DNA of 64,000 nucleotides from contig CM038922.1 of NCBI GenBank assembly GCA_021904315.1, positions 7,291,347 through 7,355,346 on the forward strand. The letters run 5' to 3'. Below are positions 33,493 to 44,639 of this stretch, piece after piece. This DNA is from Sphagnum magellanicum. Its lineage: Eukaryota > Streptophyta > Sphagnopsida > Sphagnales > Sphagnaceae. A model generated the notes under the pieces. That model ran no database searches and was not told the DNA's origin. It saw only the letters and a program-made list of their open reading frames with translations. A program made the translations under genes and the position numbers. Each line of letters begins with the position of its first letter. The stretch's first letter is position 1.

Positions 33493-34650
33493 CTCTCCTC
33501 TTTCCTTTCTCTTCAAAGAACTTCTTCAGCGTGGCTACCAACCAACGAACCCTTGAGCTGGAGAATCCCCCCAGGTTTAATCCACGTAACAGCAGTATTT
33601 GATTTGTCGCCTGCCTTGAAGAAGCTCCACGTTAATGGACTCTGTGTTTCCAGAGCATACCTCCTCACGTGACCAAGAGAACAACCATTTCTGTTATGTT
33701 CACGGCTTCTCCCACACAAAAACTGCATTCAAAGACCCGACTCTTCAGCAGACGTTACATACGCAAATCATCCACATCATCAACACACGTCTTTGCTTCC
33801 CTACACCGAAATCCACAAACAAATGCACGACAAACCTAGGAAACAGTACATGAAGCGGCGGCGGCGGAGCTAGAGGTTGTTCCGCATCCGTTGCTCTGTC
33901 TCCTCAAACACTTGAACAACGGCCAATGAATCTCTAGATCCGCATATTATCCATAAGCAAGCGACACAACCAAAACAACATCCCTATCTTTGACGATTTT
34001 AGAACAATGATCACAAATGCCACAGGACCCGAGTTCCGCAGACGTCGCAGAACCTAAGAAAACGCCAGCTAATTCACGAATGAATATAGTAGCTACGAAG
34101 CGGTACGCAAAACAGTCCTGAAGGAAACGGCAACAACATTGGCGGAACAAAAGAAAAGATATGAGAGAAACAAGAGCCTATTGTTGTTTTGTTGACGAAA
34201 ATATGAAGAATCGAGAAGATTCTGTCGTTTTGCTTTGTTTTGCTTACCACAGAAACCAAAACATAAACAACAAAGAAACTCGACAAGAAACAAAAGCAGC
34301 TGTTGTTTTTTTTGGTTTGTTTACCGTGAAAAAAAGGAAAACAATTCTCGACTTCCGCAAACAAAAAGAAAATCACAGAATTGGCGGGCGCGATTTTTGT
34401 TACTGCTTCACAGGTTCGCCGTCTTTCACGCCTCCAATTGAAACGAATCGAAGCAGAAATCCATCCCGAAAGCGTCGCTTGCTCTGCCTCTCGTTTCCTG
34501 TCCTCTCGTCTCTCTTCTGTGTCCGAGCGGCTGCGAGAAGACAGAAGAGAGACGGAGAGACAGAAGAGAGAGATGGAAGGCAGGGCATCTTTTGCGCATC
34601 TTTTGGTTATTCTCCATCGTCTATGCTAAAAACGAAAAGATAGGTTTGCT
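33493..34650 (-). promoter_or_regulatory. 5' flank and probable promoter/leader of the PEPC gene
   Basis: GC-moderate stretch upstream of the PEPC start, free of recognised repeats, ending near a CT/GA-rich patch at 34490-34580 such as plants have around transcription starts. A GGC run lies at 33855-33868. A perfect 14-bp inverted repeat sits at 34507-34554. No TATA box could be chosen. Open frames here (e.g. plus 34161-34643) lack family features and are not called. Confidence 0.35.
34507..34554. repeat. Perfect 14-bp inverted repeat (hairpin) in the PEPC upstream region
   Basis: CGTCTCTCTTCTGT (34507-34520) is exactly mirrored by ACAGAAGAGAGACG (34541-34554) around a 20-base loop. The arms lie in a pyrimidine/purine-rich patch about 1 kb upstream of the PEPC ATG. 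It may fold in a leader transcript or be a by-product of the CT/GA-rich composition. Confidence 0.6.
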
Positions 34651-34729
34651 TCTTTTACATTCGTCACGTCCTTTCTTCGTCATGGGCACATCGTGCAATG
34701 TCGAGACTCGAGACTCTACCAAAAAAATA

Positions 34730-35440
34730 TGCCCAAGCATTAACTGTTCACGAAAAAGACTGTATCCCTCTTTTACTTCCATGAGTTATCTTTCTCTGTC
34801 ATAGAAACGCGCAAAAAAGGTTTCTTTCCTGTTTCTCTCCTTTTTCTTTTTTTCTTCTGTCCTGTCTATCGATTTCTTTCGCTTTTTTGCTTGTGCCAAT
34901 TTAAAGAATTTCATATTAACTTGGAAATTATTTTCACGACAAGATATTTATTATTGCTAGAGTGGGTATTTAATATTGTAATGATAAAATAAATGGGTAT
35001 TTTTGTCTCAACTTTTGATTTCGCAAAGTTAACTTTTTCTTTTTTTCTTTTTTTCTGGTTTGCTGACTGTTCCCCAAAAAAATGGCACCCCTCTTTTACT
35101 TCCATGAGTTATCTTTTTCTGTCATAGAACATCGCGCAAAATAGTATCTTCCTCTTCTTTTTTCATTTTTAGCCTGTCATCGATTTCTTTAGCTTGCTGC
35201 CTTTTGCGAGTTTAAAGATTTTCAGATTAACTTGGGAATTCTTTTCACCGCGGATATTGCTAGAGTAACTATGTAATAGGCTAAGTAATCATTAAATAAA
35301 TTGGTGATTTTCTCAGTTTTTGATTTAGCAAAAAATAACCTTCTTTTTTGGGCTGACTGTTCACAAAAAAGATGGCATCCATCTTTTACTTCCATGAGTT
35401 ATCTTTCTCTGGCATAGGACATCGCACAAAAAAGGGTCCT
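34730..35440. repeat. Tandem repeat, ~290-325 bp unit, 2.3 copies, upstream of PEPC
   Basis: TTTTACTTCCATGAGTTATC appears at 34771, 35094 and 35384, followed each time by TTTCTCTGTCATAG-like text. In the first two units this is followed by ATCGATTTCTTT, TTAACTTGG and TTGCTAGAGT. Spacing is 323 and then 290 bases. The third unit is partial. No coding content. The array lies 1.2-1.9 kb upstream of the PEPC start. Confidence 0.85.
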
Positions 35441-35444
35441 TGCC

Positions 35445-37927
35445 TTGGGTTATCAATTCATAACATTTTTCAATATATTGTGGGCATCGCCATAACATAT
35501 ATTGAAATAAGAAATGCTGCTCTCCTGCAGCAGTGCTATTTTTTATTCAATTTTATGAAGTTGTTTAGTTAACAAGCATTAGGTTTTAGGCAGTAAATGA
35601 TGATGACTAGAACCCACCCATCTAATTAGTTTTTTAAATACTTTTTAAAATGCTACCAAACCAATATCTGGGTCGAAATGTGACCCCAAAAAAAAAAAAA
35701 TCCTCAGATTTGGCGAATTTTTTACCCAAAAACAGGGAATATGCAATAAAAATATTTTCAATTTTGACATTTGTGGAAAATTTTGTACCAAAAATTGGCT
35801 GGTTTGAAGATATCTCCATGCTCAACAACTGCAGGGGTAAGCTTAACCTAGACCTTGGGCCACCACCAGTATTCACATTGCCATAGTACCTAGCCTAGTT
35901 TACCTAGCAGCAAGGTGCCAAATAATTTATTTTATTTTGTCATCTACCATCAAAAGTAAAAATAATAGCATCTTACAATTTAACGTTATATTAAATAATG
36001 AAGTTAGCGTGCTTGAAATTTTTCTTTCAGGTTTTCCACATGGTAGGCAAGTATATTTCAAAAAAATTGGCAACTCCAAAAGAAAATTAATCAGTGCCTA
36101 ACCAGGCTAGGTACTACAATGGATGACATGAAATCTTTGAGCCCAAAAAAAAAGGTGGGTTGACATAATAGACAAATTATAATTTGTTGCATTTGCTTGG
36201 TTTTGGTAAAAGATTGAAAAGCACCCTAGCACAAAGGACAAGGGTGGACATAATAGACAAGTTAGAAATTAAATAAATAAGTAATTAAAGAAAAAACACC
36301 CAGCAAGGGAACAAGAGAAGAAAAAAGAAAGGACCCAAGTCCAAACAAAAGACCACACTTGAAAGCACAGAATGCACAATAGAAATTGTTGCATTTTGTT
36401 GTTGGCTTTTGGCCAAGATTGTGAAAGCACCCTCACATGGTGCTTCACAAGTTCTGGCCCCAAAAACTCAGGCCCCAGTAACTCTACTTGAATTCCTAGG
36501 GAGTCGAACTTATGAAGCACCTCGCTAGGATGCTTTACTTAGCTCAAAACATGAGGTGCATCCCCACCCCACTCAAAGGACAAAGACTCACTCAAGGGAG
36601 GATGACAAATGTAACAGCCCTGCCAGCCTGATAAAGAGAATTTCACACTTTTTCTGCAACAGAAGAAAGAAGGTGTAAAATACACCAGGTCAATGCAATG
36701 ATGTTTGCCATAATTTTTTTACCAAAGCTAGATTCATACATAGTCCAGGAGAGTCATTGATAATGTGAATGTAAATTAACACTATTCACAATACACTGAC
36801 CTGCAGAAATAAGTAGCCTGGTTGGTGACATGGCACACTATTAACCACACTACTTTGTGTGGTTGTGTCTGGTAATAAACTATATTTGCCTTTTCAAAAT
36901 CATTGGAAATTTTTAGATTCTCGATTACTCTATCAATTATTGCAAATTATCATCGCTCAAACACAACAAGTAAATTGCCAATATGCAACACCCCACCTAG
37001 TCCCTCCCTCCAAAACACATTGCAATTGCATGTTCACTCTCCCTACTCCCGATGCTTTACAAACATACAAATGTAGGGAACCTCTATCCTCCCTCCCATA
37101 AGCGCCACACAAGTTCAAAATCTACAAGCAGTCTACAATGCAGTGATTGCACGTGGCATTGACTAGGAGAGACAAAGGATGCGGAGCAGGATCAAATAGT
37201 GGTGGTGAAGCTCATCAATCCCATGTAACTTGGGATCACAATGAGATGTTCACATTCATCAAACTAAGCATGTTACACAAAAGGAGTTTGTGTATCAAAG
37301 AGTTCATAATGGTGCAAGGTTGGACTAAGATTGCAAATGAACTACAAAAGATAATCAAATGCATGTTGCCAGAATATGGCAAGATAAGTGGAACAATGTG
37401 AATTTTGATCCAATTAAAAAATAACAAACTACCACAAAGGGGCCAACCACAACACTTATTTTTGGGAGTTGATCACTATAAATGTGACAAGTTCAATTTG
37501 CCAAGGAAATTCAATTGATAGTGTTATTTGAAGGTGATTGAAATATTTCAAAGAAGGTGTCATGACCCAACTTGGGTGCATGATTGGAACTTTCGAAAAG
37601 GACAAAAATGTGTTATTCCTAAGATAAAGGAAGTTGATATTTCTAAATAAAAAATGGGCCAAATGCAAGATTTGAACACAATGAAAAAGAATTGGGTTGT
37701 AAAAGTGTCCCACAACTTAATACACTCCCACAAGTTGGGAAAGTGAAAAGGTTTAAAGAACTAAATTCCAAGCATTCCTAAATGGGAATTGCATTAAAAG
37801 TTGAAGTTGCAAAGTATTTTGAATCTTTGGGACAAAAGTGCAAGTAATAACATATTCTAAATTGGTCCCCAAGTATATCATTTGACAAGTCTTGAAATTC
37901 AAATATCAAAATTCGGCTTTCATTTTC
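35445..37927. other. Repeat-like AT-rich stretch, nothing recognised
   Basis: No convincing gene. A degenerate direct repeat around GACATAATAGACAA occurs at ~36163 and ~36247. TGTAACAGCCC at 36611 and TGTCATGACCCAACTTGGGTG at 37558 look like LTR starts but have no partner found here. Confidence 0.35.
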
Positions 37928-38822
37928 TGACATGTCCCCAAACTCCTTAAGGAACCCAAATGTGTGCCCCAAAGTGAAATAACGAAAAAAGAAAGGAATC
38001 AAGGCACGTTCCTTAGCTCGTAACACTTCGGGAGTAGAAGGGCTTGTTGGAGCTTTGAGATGGGATTAGGGCAAATTCATAAGTAAGAGTTCAAAATGAA
38101 ATCAACTTGCACAACCAAAGAAAGAAGGTGGTTAGTGCAAGTTGAATGTAAGTGGTGCAAAGAACTTAGTAGGGACAACCTCAAACACAAGTTTTACACG
38201 GCTCCAACTTGTGGGAAGAGGCACCACTCCCTCCCTTTAGTATACTTTGTAACTCTCCACATGGGCTACATCCAAATGGCATTTTTCCCCGGAATTGGGA
38301 CTCTTGTTGTCCCGAAAACTTTGGATGTTCATATCTTCCTCAAATCAAACCTTTTTGGAACATGCAAGGGCAATATTTTATAGCCCTCAAAAAGATCTTT
38401 CCAAAGGCGTATTTCACACCCCAATCAAAGATCATTTAGCCCCTATTCAAAGGGGATTTATGGTTGAAAGTCGAATTTTCAATTTGATTCCCGACCTTTT
38501 TTTTATATCATAATTCATGCATTTTAAATCTAAATGAACAATATGAGGACACTTTAGGCATCTACATTTTAAAATCTTTCCAATGGTATCTTTGGGGGCC
38601 CAATTTGGTACTTGTTTTCCTTTTCAACCAAGGCTTTGAACATTTGGGACTCTTGCACAAATGCAACTCCCAAAGTGGGAGTGCATTTAAAAGTCATTAG
38701 GCTCCATCTTTTGTAGTTTCCCCCATTTGTGAAAATGTGTTTCACACCCGAACACACTCTCTTGACCTCATGGGCCTTTGCACTCTACACTTAGTTGTGA
38801 ACCTAATGTTAAGCTTGTGACA
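37928..38822 (-). repeat. Putative LTR (3' side), 895 bp
   Basis: Shares ordered blocks with 41500-42394: AACACTT.GGGGTAGAA, GAGCT(C/T)(C/T)GAGATGGG, the CTTATAGTATTCTTTGT-like block, CCAAATG.CATTTT..CCC, AACTCCCAAAGTGGGAG and the terminal GTGACA. Same orientation as its partner. Confidence 0.55.
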
Positions 38823-41499
38823 TTTTCCGTTTGGAGTTGTGAGCTAAGAATTATGGCCAAAAAAATGATTGAAAATCAAAAGTCGTAATTTGACTATTGG
38901 CCATTGAAACCCAAGAAACAAAAATCAAATGATTTCCAATTGGAATGTGCAACACAACATTTGAAATGTATTGTTGAAAACTACAAGTTGGTGTGATTGT
39001 ATGTTCAATAAAAAACCTAATTTGAAAGAGTCATGAAACTTCAAAGTTTTGAAACATTACATTTCCCAATTTTGGGAGTTCAATTTGGGACTTTTGAAAA
39101 TTTTGGCCATTTGTATACACCTCATCGACAATCATAAACAAAACCCCATAATGAAAAAACAAGGAAATCACATTACATTAAAAAATCATCACCAAACATA
39201 ATGAAAAGAAGGATCAATGAGAATTTGTTTGCTAAGATCCCTAGTTTGCCAATGAATGTTAAAGTTCTTCCAAGTGGCCATATAGGCCTTCACAATGGAA
39301 GTCTAAGCAGAATGGAAAATCTTGTTACTAAAGTATTCATCATTAAAATGTAAGCAGTAGTATTTAGCCCATAAAAAATAAAGGATAAAACTACAAAAGT
39401 GATTTAGTAATTATTTAATGTAAATGTGAAACCACCAACATGCAACCTATGAATATGAGGATCATCTTCACTCCTAAAAACAATATTTCCTAACAAGATG
39501 AAATACCATGAAATATTAAAATCTTAGGAGCTTCCCATTTTAGTCCATACTTTAAAATAAATGTCCCAATCAACCATAGTTTTGGAGCAAGTCATGAGGA
39601 CGTGGAGTTTGAAAGGTTATTATAGACTTTGCAACTAGAAAAAACTCCCATGCATTCCAACCAACAACCAACTAGTAGTTATTGATTAAAGGTGAACCAA
39701 ATGAAGGTTGATACCTTGTGAGGTCTAAAATTATGTTAAAGTCTAGCAAAACTTTCTTGTTGGGAAATATCCTTCAACTCAAGTTGCTAAATGAACATCA
39801 TGAAGACAAAGGTAATGTGATTGTGACTTACATTAAAAAGGTAGCCCCTCTTTGACAATGTATCCAAATATGGGGCATCCCCAATGTGAGACATGGTTTT
39901 CCAATGCCATTCACCATGATTGATGAAGCCAAGATCAAAAAGCCACACAAGGCCTTTGATTGTAGAGCAATGTTAATTTTATATACTTTGAAATGAGTTT
40001 CATGATTATCTTGAATAAGCACCTTAACATGCATCAATCCTTTTGATTGAAGTTGAACAATGTGTGGGCTACTTCGGATCAACCTACCAAAAGCCAATTT
40101 ATTAAAGTCAAGAACAAAAATGGAATTAAAATGAACTTCAAAATTTTAATAAATCCATGAAAGGCTAGAGTTTTCTTCAATTCTTAAGTAAACCCACTCA
40201 CCTAATTGCATCATGTTAGTAGTAATTCAAGATCCCAAACTAGAAGTTGAAAAACTATGGAGTTTATGGGTATCTTTTAATGTGTAGTGTTGGCAAATTT
40301 AATAACATTAAGTTTGGTTGTCCCAAAGGTGTCACATTTTTGTGTAACCTACAATAGCCATGGCCTTTTTTGTAGTTGTAACACCAATACCAAATGGTAA
40401 ATTGTTTTATTAATAATAAAGGGGTTACCAAAAAATGATTATCACATTACTTCTTCCATGTTCTGAGGCTTAAATTTATCTAAGCTAACCTTTACATTTT
40501 TCTAAGCACCCAAGATGTCATTCGAAAAAAGAAAGGCAAATTTGCAAAACTTCATACCAACAAAAATTGAGTTTATATCCATTAGCATCATTGAGTCTGT
40601 GTGCCCAAAGGATTGGGCATGTTCTAATCTATGCATAGACTTTTCACTATGAACAAGGCCCAAAACTAGCAATTTAACAAGGAATGCCTCAAATTGTCCC
40701 TTAAGGTCAATTATACCTTGCCTTCCATTTCCAACAAGTTGGGTTTAAAAGTTCCACTTTGCTTTTGTTATTTTCCTATCAACATTTCTTCCCCAAATAA
40801 AATTGTTATACCTTTAAGTTGATCATTCATTTTTGGGGTTGGGTTCCAACAAGCTTTTAATTATCGCATTGAAGCCAGGAACACATGATTAAAAACGAGA
40901 ACTTTGCTAACAAATGAACATTTATTACTATCCCATGTAATTAGTTGGGCCTTAAGAAAGACCATTAAGCTTGTCGAAATTGACTATAAACAAGAAATGA
41001 ACACCTATTAGCACACCTAACTACTTAACACGTTCCCCTTGTAGAATCCATTTTATCCCAACATCCAAGCGAGTGCATTTGCACTAATAAAAACCACCTC
41101 CACCATTTTCTATTAATGTTTATCTTGGAGTATTTTAAACAAAAGTCTTTTAAAAATTCTTTTAAAATCTTTAAATTTTCTTCATACTATTATGTTAAGG
41201 TTTGTATTAAAATTTTGTTAAACATATGTCATTTTCAAATCATTTCAAGTCATTTTTATACTTGAAAACACTAGTTATAATGCACATTTTTTTATTCGTG
41301 ATATTGATTTGAAATTGATTCACGTGTTTCCATGATATATTATGAATTTTTTAATATAAATAAATCCAAAAATTTCAACACCAACTTAAATTGCCACTTA
41401 AAAACATGAAAAACTAAGCATTGGTTATGTTTGTTGTGCCTCATGTTAGTGTGAATGCACCTAGGCTTTCCAATCCTTTGGTTATCTTGCTACCCAAAT

Positions 41500-42394
41500 T
41501 GACACTCCCAAGCTCCTTGATAGATTCAAATGTGAGTTTAAAATGACAATAGTGGAAGGATAAAGAATTGAAACACGCTCCCTGGTTTGTAACACTTTTG
41601 GGGTAGAAAGGTGTGCTAGAGCTCCGAGATGGGGACTAAGACGAGTGACAAGCAATTCAATTATTCATACAGACCTACACAAACCAAACAATAAGTTGAT
41701 TAGTGCGTAATCAAAGCATTTTTGGTGCATAAACGAACCACGGGCAAACACAGAGTCACAAGACTCATCATGGCCTAGACTTAGGGGAAGCCATCACCTT
41801 CCCCTTATAGTATTCTTTGTGCCTAGCCACGGGGCCAACACCCAAATGTCATTTTGTCCCAGGACTCCCAAGTTGGAGTCCCGAAATTCCCTAAATTGGG
41901 ACTCCCGCAACTTTGGGGGCCCATAACTTTGTGTGTAGACCTTCGATTGAGGTGAGGTTCAAAGAAAAGTTGTAGCCCTTGTCGAGAGCTTTTCAACAGT
42001 ATGTGGCATTCCAATTGCACATAAGGAAATCAAGGCGATTCTTGACTTTTAGTGATCAGGAGTCAAAACCTTTTTTTTGGCCATAACTTATGTTTTAAGT
42101 GCCTAAATGTGTCATGCAAGACCATTTAGACATCTATGTTCCAAAAGCTTTCCAAATATATAAGGAAATTTTTAATCCAATGAGTTTTGACCCTTGTAAT
42201 CGCCCTCTAAAGATTTGGAAGTCCATCAGGACTCCAACTCCCAAAGTGGGAGCTCACTTGGGAGGGTGGGGGTTCATTCCTTCACATTTTCCTACATTCT
42301 CGGGAGCATGAAATGTGACTCCCAAGCTTCACTTTTGGCCTGCACCTTTGCCAACCCTTGCCTTGGTCACAAACCCAAGGCTAGGGTCGTGACA
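41500..42394 (-). repeat. Putative LTR (5' side), 895 bp
   Basis: Partner of 37928-38822, in the same orientation and of exactly the same length when bounded by TGACA at both ends. It is richer in GC than its surroundings and contains AACTCCCAAAGTGGGAG. On the minus strand its first bases are TGTCACGACCC, a start word seen in many plant Gypsy LTRs. Confidence 0.55.
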
Positions 42395-43415
42395 TAAATG
42401 GCAACAAACTTACCTCAATTATTTTTTCTCCAAAAGTAAGGCGAGAGTTATCCAGCTAGCATGAACGAACACCCATTAATGCATCAATTGGCAATTATGT
42501 CCACTAAATTATGGACCCTACGAATATTGCACTTACCACATCACTTGAATATTCTTACTTATTTACCCACCTTCTCTCCTACCTACCTACCCAACACCTA
42601 CATAACATCAATATCAAGGGATGAAAATAATGCAAATGTAGGTATTGCATTCAATTAGTTGGCATTAAATTAGACATATTCAAGCTCCCCATGCAAATAT
42701 TGCACTTGTGGACTCTTCCAACATCAATACCCCACCTTCAACCTCCACTTTCCACCATTTATTACATATTGTACACAATGTAATTAAATTTAATGCCTTG
42801 GTTTGAAAATTATTTTATAACCTAAAATGGATCAAAGAAGGATTTAGGGTTAGGTAGATGTGCCAAACATTTATGACTTGTGCAAAACATTATTTTTTAT
42901 ATTAATTAAATTTTAGTTTAGGTTAATTTTAATTTGGAAGAATCGTAAACATAGACATTAAAGAAGGGAAACTCATTTCTTCTCTTTTGAAAAGGAGTGG
43001 AGACATCGTTCAAGTTGGAAAGACATAAATTAGAAGGTAAAAGACAGATATTTTCCTTCATTCATTTAAATTTTTTATTCATAATTAGCTCATCCAAAAT
43101 TATTTTGTATAGTTATCAAGGTTACATGTAAAGTTTTGTAGTTATGGTTTAGGCTCTTTTGAAAGGAATATATGTTTAAGGTTTAATCTATCACCATATA
43201 ATTGTTTAGGGTTTTTTTTTTTTTTTTTTTTTTTTTTTTGCATGGATTTATTTGGAGTTATGGTTTGATTTAGGGTGGGAATGCTTTGCAAGGGGAATGC
43301 CATCACCTTATACCATCAAATTAAAGGTACTCCCCCCCTCGTCATTTGTTTCATTCATGGGTGGTTTTGATTTAATCACAATTAATTAGTTTCCTATATT
43401 AAATCAACATGAATA
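42395..43415. other. AT-rich stretch with a 28-T run
   Basis: No gene recognised. A homopolymer of 28 T lies at 43212-43239, bordered by GTTTAGGG-like text. It could be a poly(A) trace of a retroposed transcript on the minus strand, or simple sequence slippage. Confidence 0.4.
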
Positions 43416-43540
43416 CACTACAACAAAAGGTGTCCATGTACGTTAAATGATTTCACTGGATTTTGAGTGAATTCACTGGTCTAGTGAACAAGGTCTAGTG
43501 AACAAGGACTAATGAATTGCACCTACATTTTGCAGTAGTG
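43416..43540. mobile_element. CACTA-type MITE B family, second member, 125 bp, 3-bp TSD
   Basis: Starts CACTACAACAAAAGGTGTCC and ends ACATTTTGCAGTAGTG, flanked by ATA on both sides (43413-43415, 43541-43543). It matches 24231-24383 along its length with a ~25-base internal shortening. Different TSDs prove independent insertions of one family. Confidence 0.85.
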
Positions 43541-43659
43541 ATATAACCTACATTTTTATTATTATTCGAGAAGACTATATTAAGTTAGCAAATGTTTGAT
43601 TTTAATTCAAGAAATTTACATGCAATTATTGGTCTTGGATACAAATGTTATTTGCATGG

Positions 43660-44075
43660 GTTCCATGTACAATGTAGGTTTTAAGCATGTGGGTATTGCA
43701 TGATCAAGTATTAGGGGTAGTGTGGGTTTTAGGGTTTCATGTGGATATTACAAGAATGGCATGTCCAATGTGAATTTTAAGTTGGCATGCAAGTATTGTT
43801 AGGTTAAACCTCTCAAGTCCAACATGTGTTTTAGTTTGGTATGCATGTATTGCAAGGTTAAGTCCTAGGTCCAATGTACATTCAAGGTTCATATATGAAT
43901 ATTGTAAGGTTGGGTCCCATGTTTGGTATGCATGTGGGTGTTAGGTTGGCATGCAAATATTACAAGGGTTGGATTTGCAATTCTAATGTTTTTATTAGTT
44001 GGGCATGCAAGTATTGCCAACCTACATTCCATGCATAGTGTATTGATTAGTTTTGTATGTAAGTATTGTAAGATT
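43660..44075. repeat. Degenerate tandem repeat around GGCATGCAAGTATTGCAAGGTT
   Basis: About seven irregular units with variants of GGCATGCAAGTATTG, then AAGGTT, then CCAATGTG.GTTTTAGT. Spacing is mostly 55-65 bases. Related words (AGTATTG...CCCAATGTCTA.TGTGGGTT) recur at 46890-47265, so the repeat is a family in this region. No coding content. Confidence 0.65.
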
Positions 44076-44639
44076 TAGTATATTATCATGTTGTGTAGTT
44101 ACTACTCCCACAAAGGGGTATTGACTAATTATGTATTCCACTTATAATCATGGTTTAATGAAAAAAGGTTATTGTACGTGCATGTTTTACAAGTTTATAA
44201 ACATGGGCTAAATTCCCAAATCACAATCAATTCAAGTCCAAAGCCCAACAAAATCCCCTTTTTCAAATGTGGATTTGGTGTGAACTCCTGGGGTGACACA
44301 TGGAAGGACAAACAAAATGTCGATCAAGATTGTGTATATAACACATGCACATGTGTCTGAGTTTTTGAAAGTTCAGTAAGGTGATGTGGAAACTTTGGTG
44401 GAATCGAACACACACAAAAACTTACCCCCACAAAAGGATATCAAAACCCCATCAATAAATAACCACCTAGGCCATATTTGGTATAATGCGATGTTCCATG
44501 ATTTTGTTTTTTCTTTTCAAATGTCCTTCACAAACACATATGATCTTTACCATAGGTGTGTTTTGTAGGTATTTATATGCTTATGGTCTTGATGATCATT
44601 GCAATGACCCAAACCGTGTAAGATCAATCAAATAAGGAT

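Larger units (their letters stand above)
37928..42394 (-). mobile_element. Old LTR element without visible genes (LARD-like), 4.5 kb
   Basis: Two direct repeats of equal length, 895 bases each, bound this stretch: 37928-38822 and 41500-42394. Read on the minus strand each begins TGTCAC and ends TGTCA, fitting the TG...CA rule. After the 5' repeat (minus strand, 41499 downward) comes TTGGGTAGCAAGAT, a loose match to a tRNA-iMet primer-binding site. A purine-rich AAACGGAAAA directly precedes the 3' repeat. The 2.7-kb inside (38823-41499) shows no protein of any retroelement family. The repeats are strongly diverged by eye and no 5-bp TSD remains, so the insertion is old. It could also be two unrelated copies of a dispersed repeat. 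Confidence 0.5.

Noticed and set aside
33493-33516. Eight extra in-frame codons before the PEPC start (beginning at a TTG)
   Set aside because: No ATG is present there. The ATG at 33492 gives the MTDT-DDIAEEISF start known for plant PPC4 proteins and has a purine at -3.
34161-34643. Plus-strand frame of 160 codons upstream of PEPC
   Set aside because: No family resemblance, and it runs through the CT/GA-rich patch and the 14-bp hairpin. Better explained as promoter or leader sequence.
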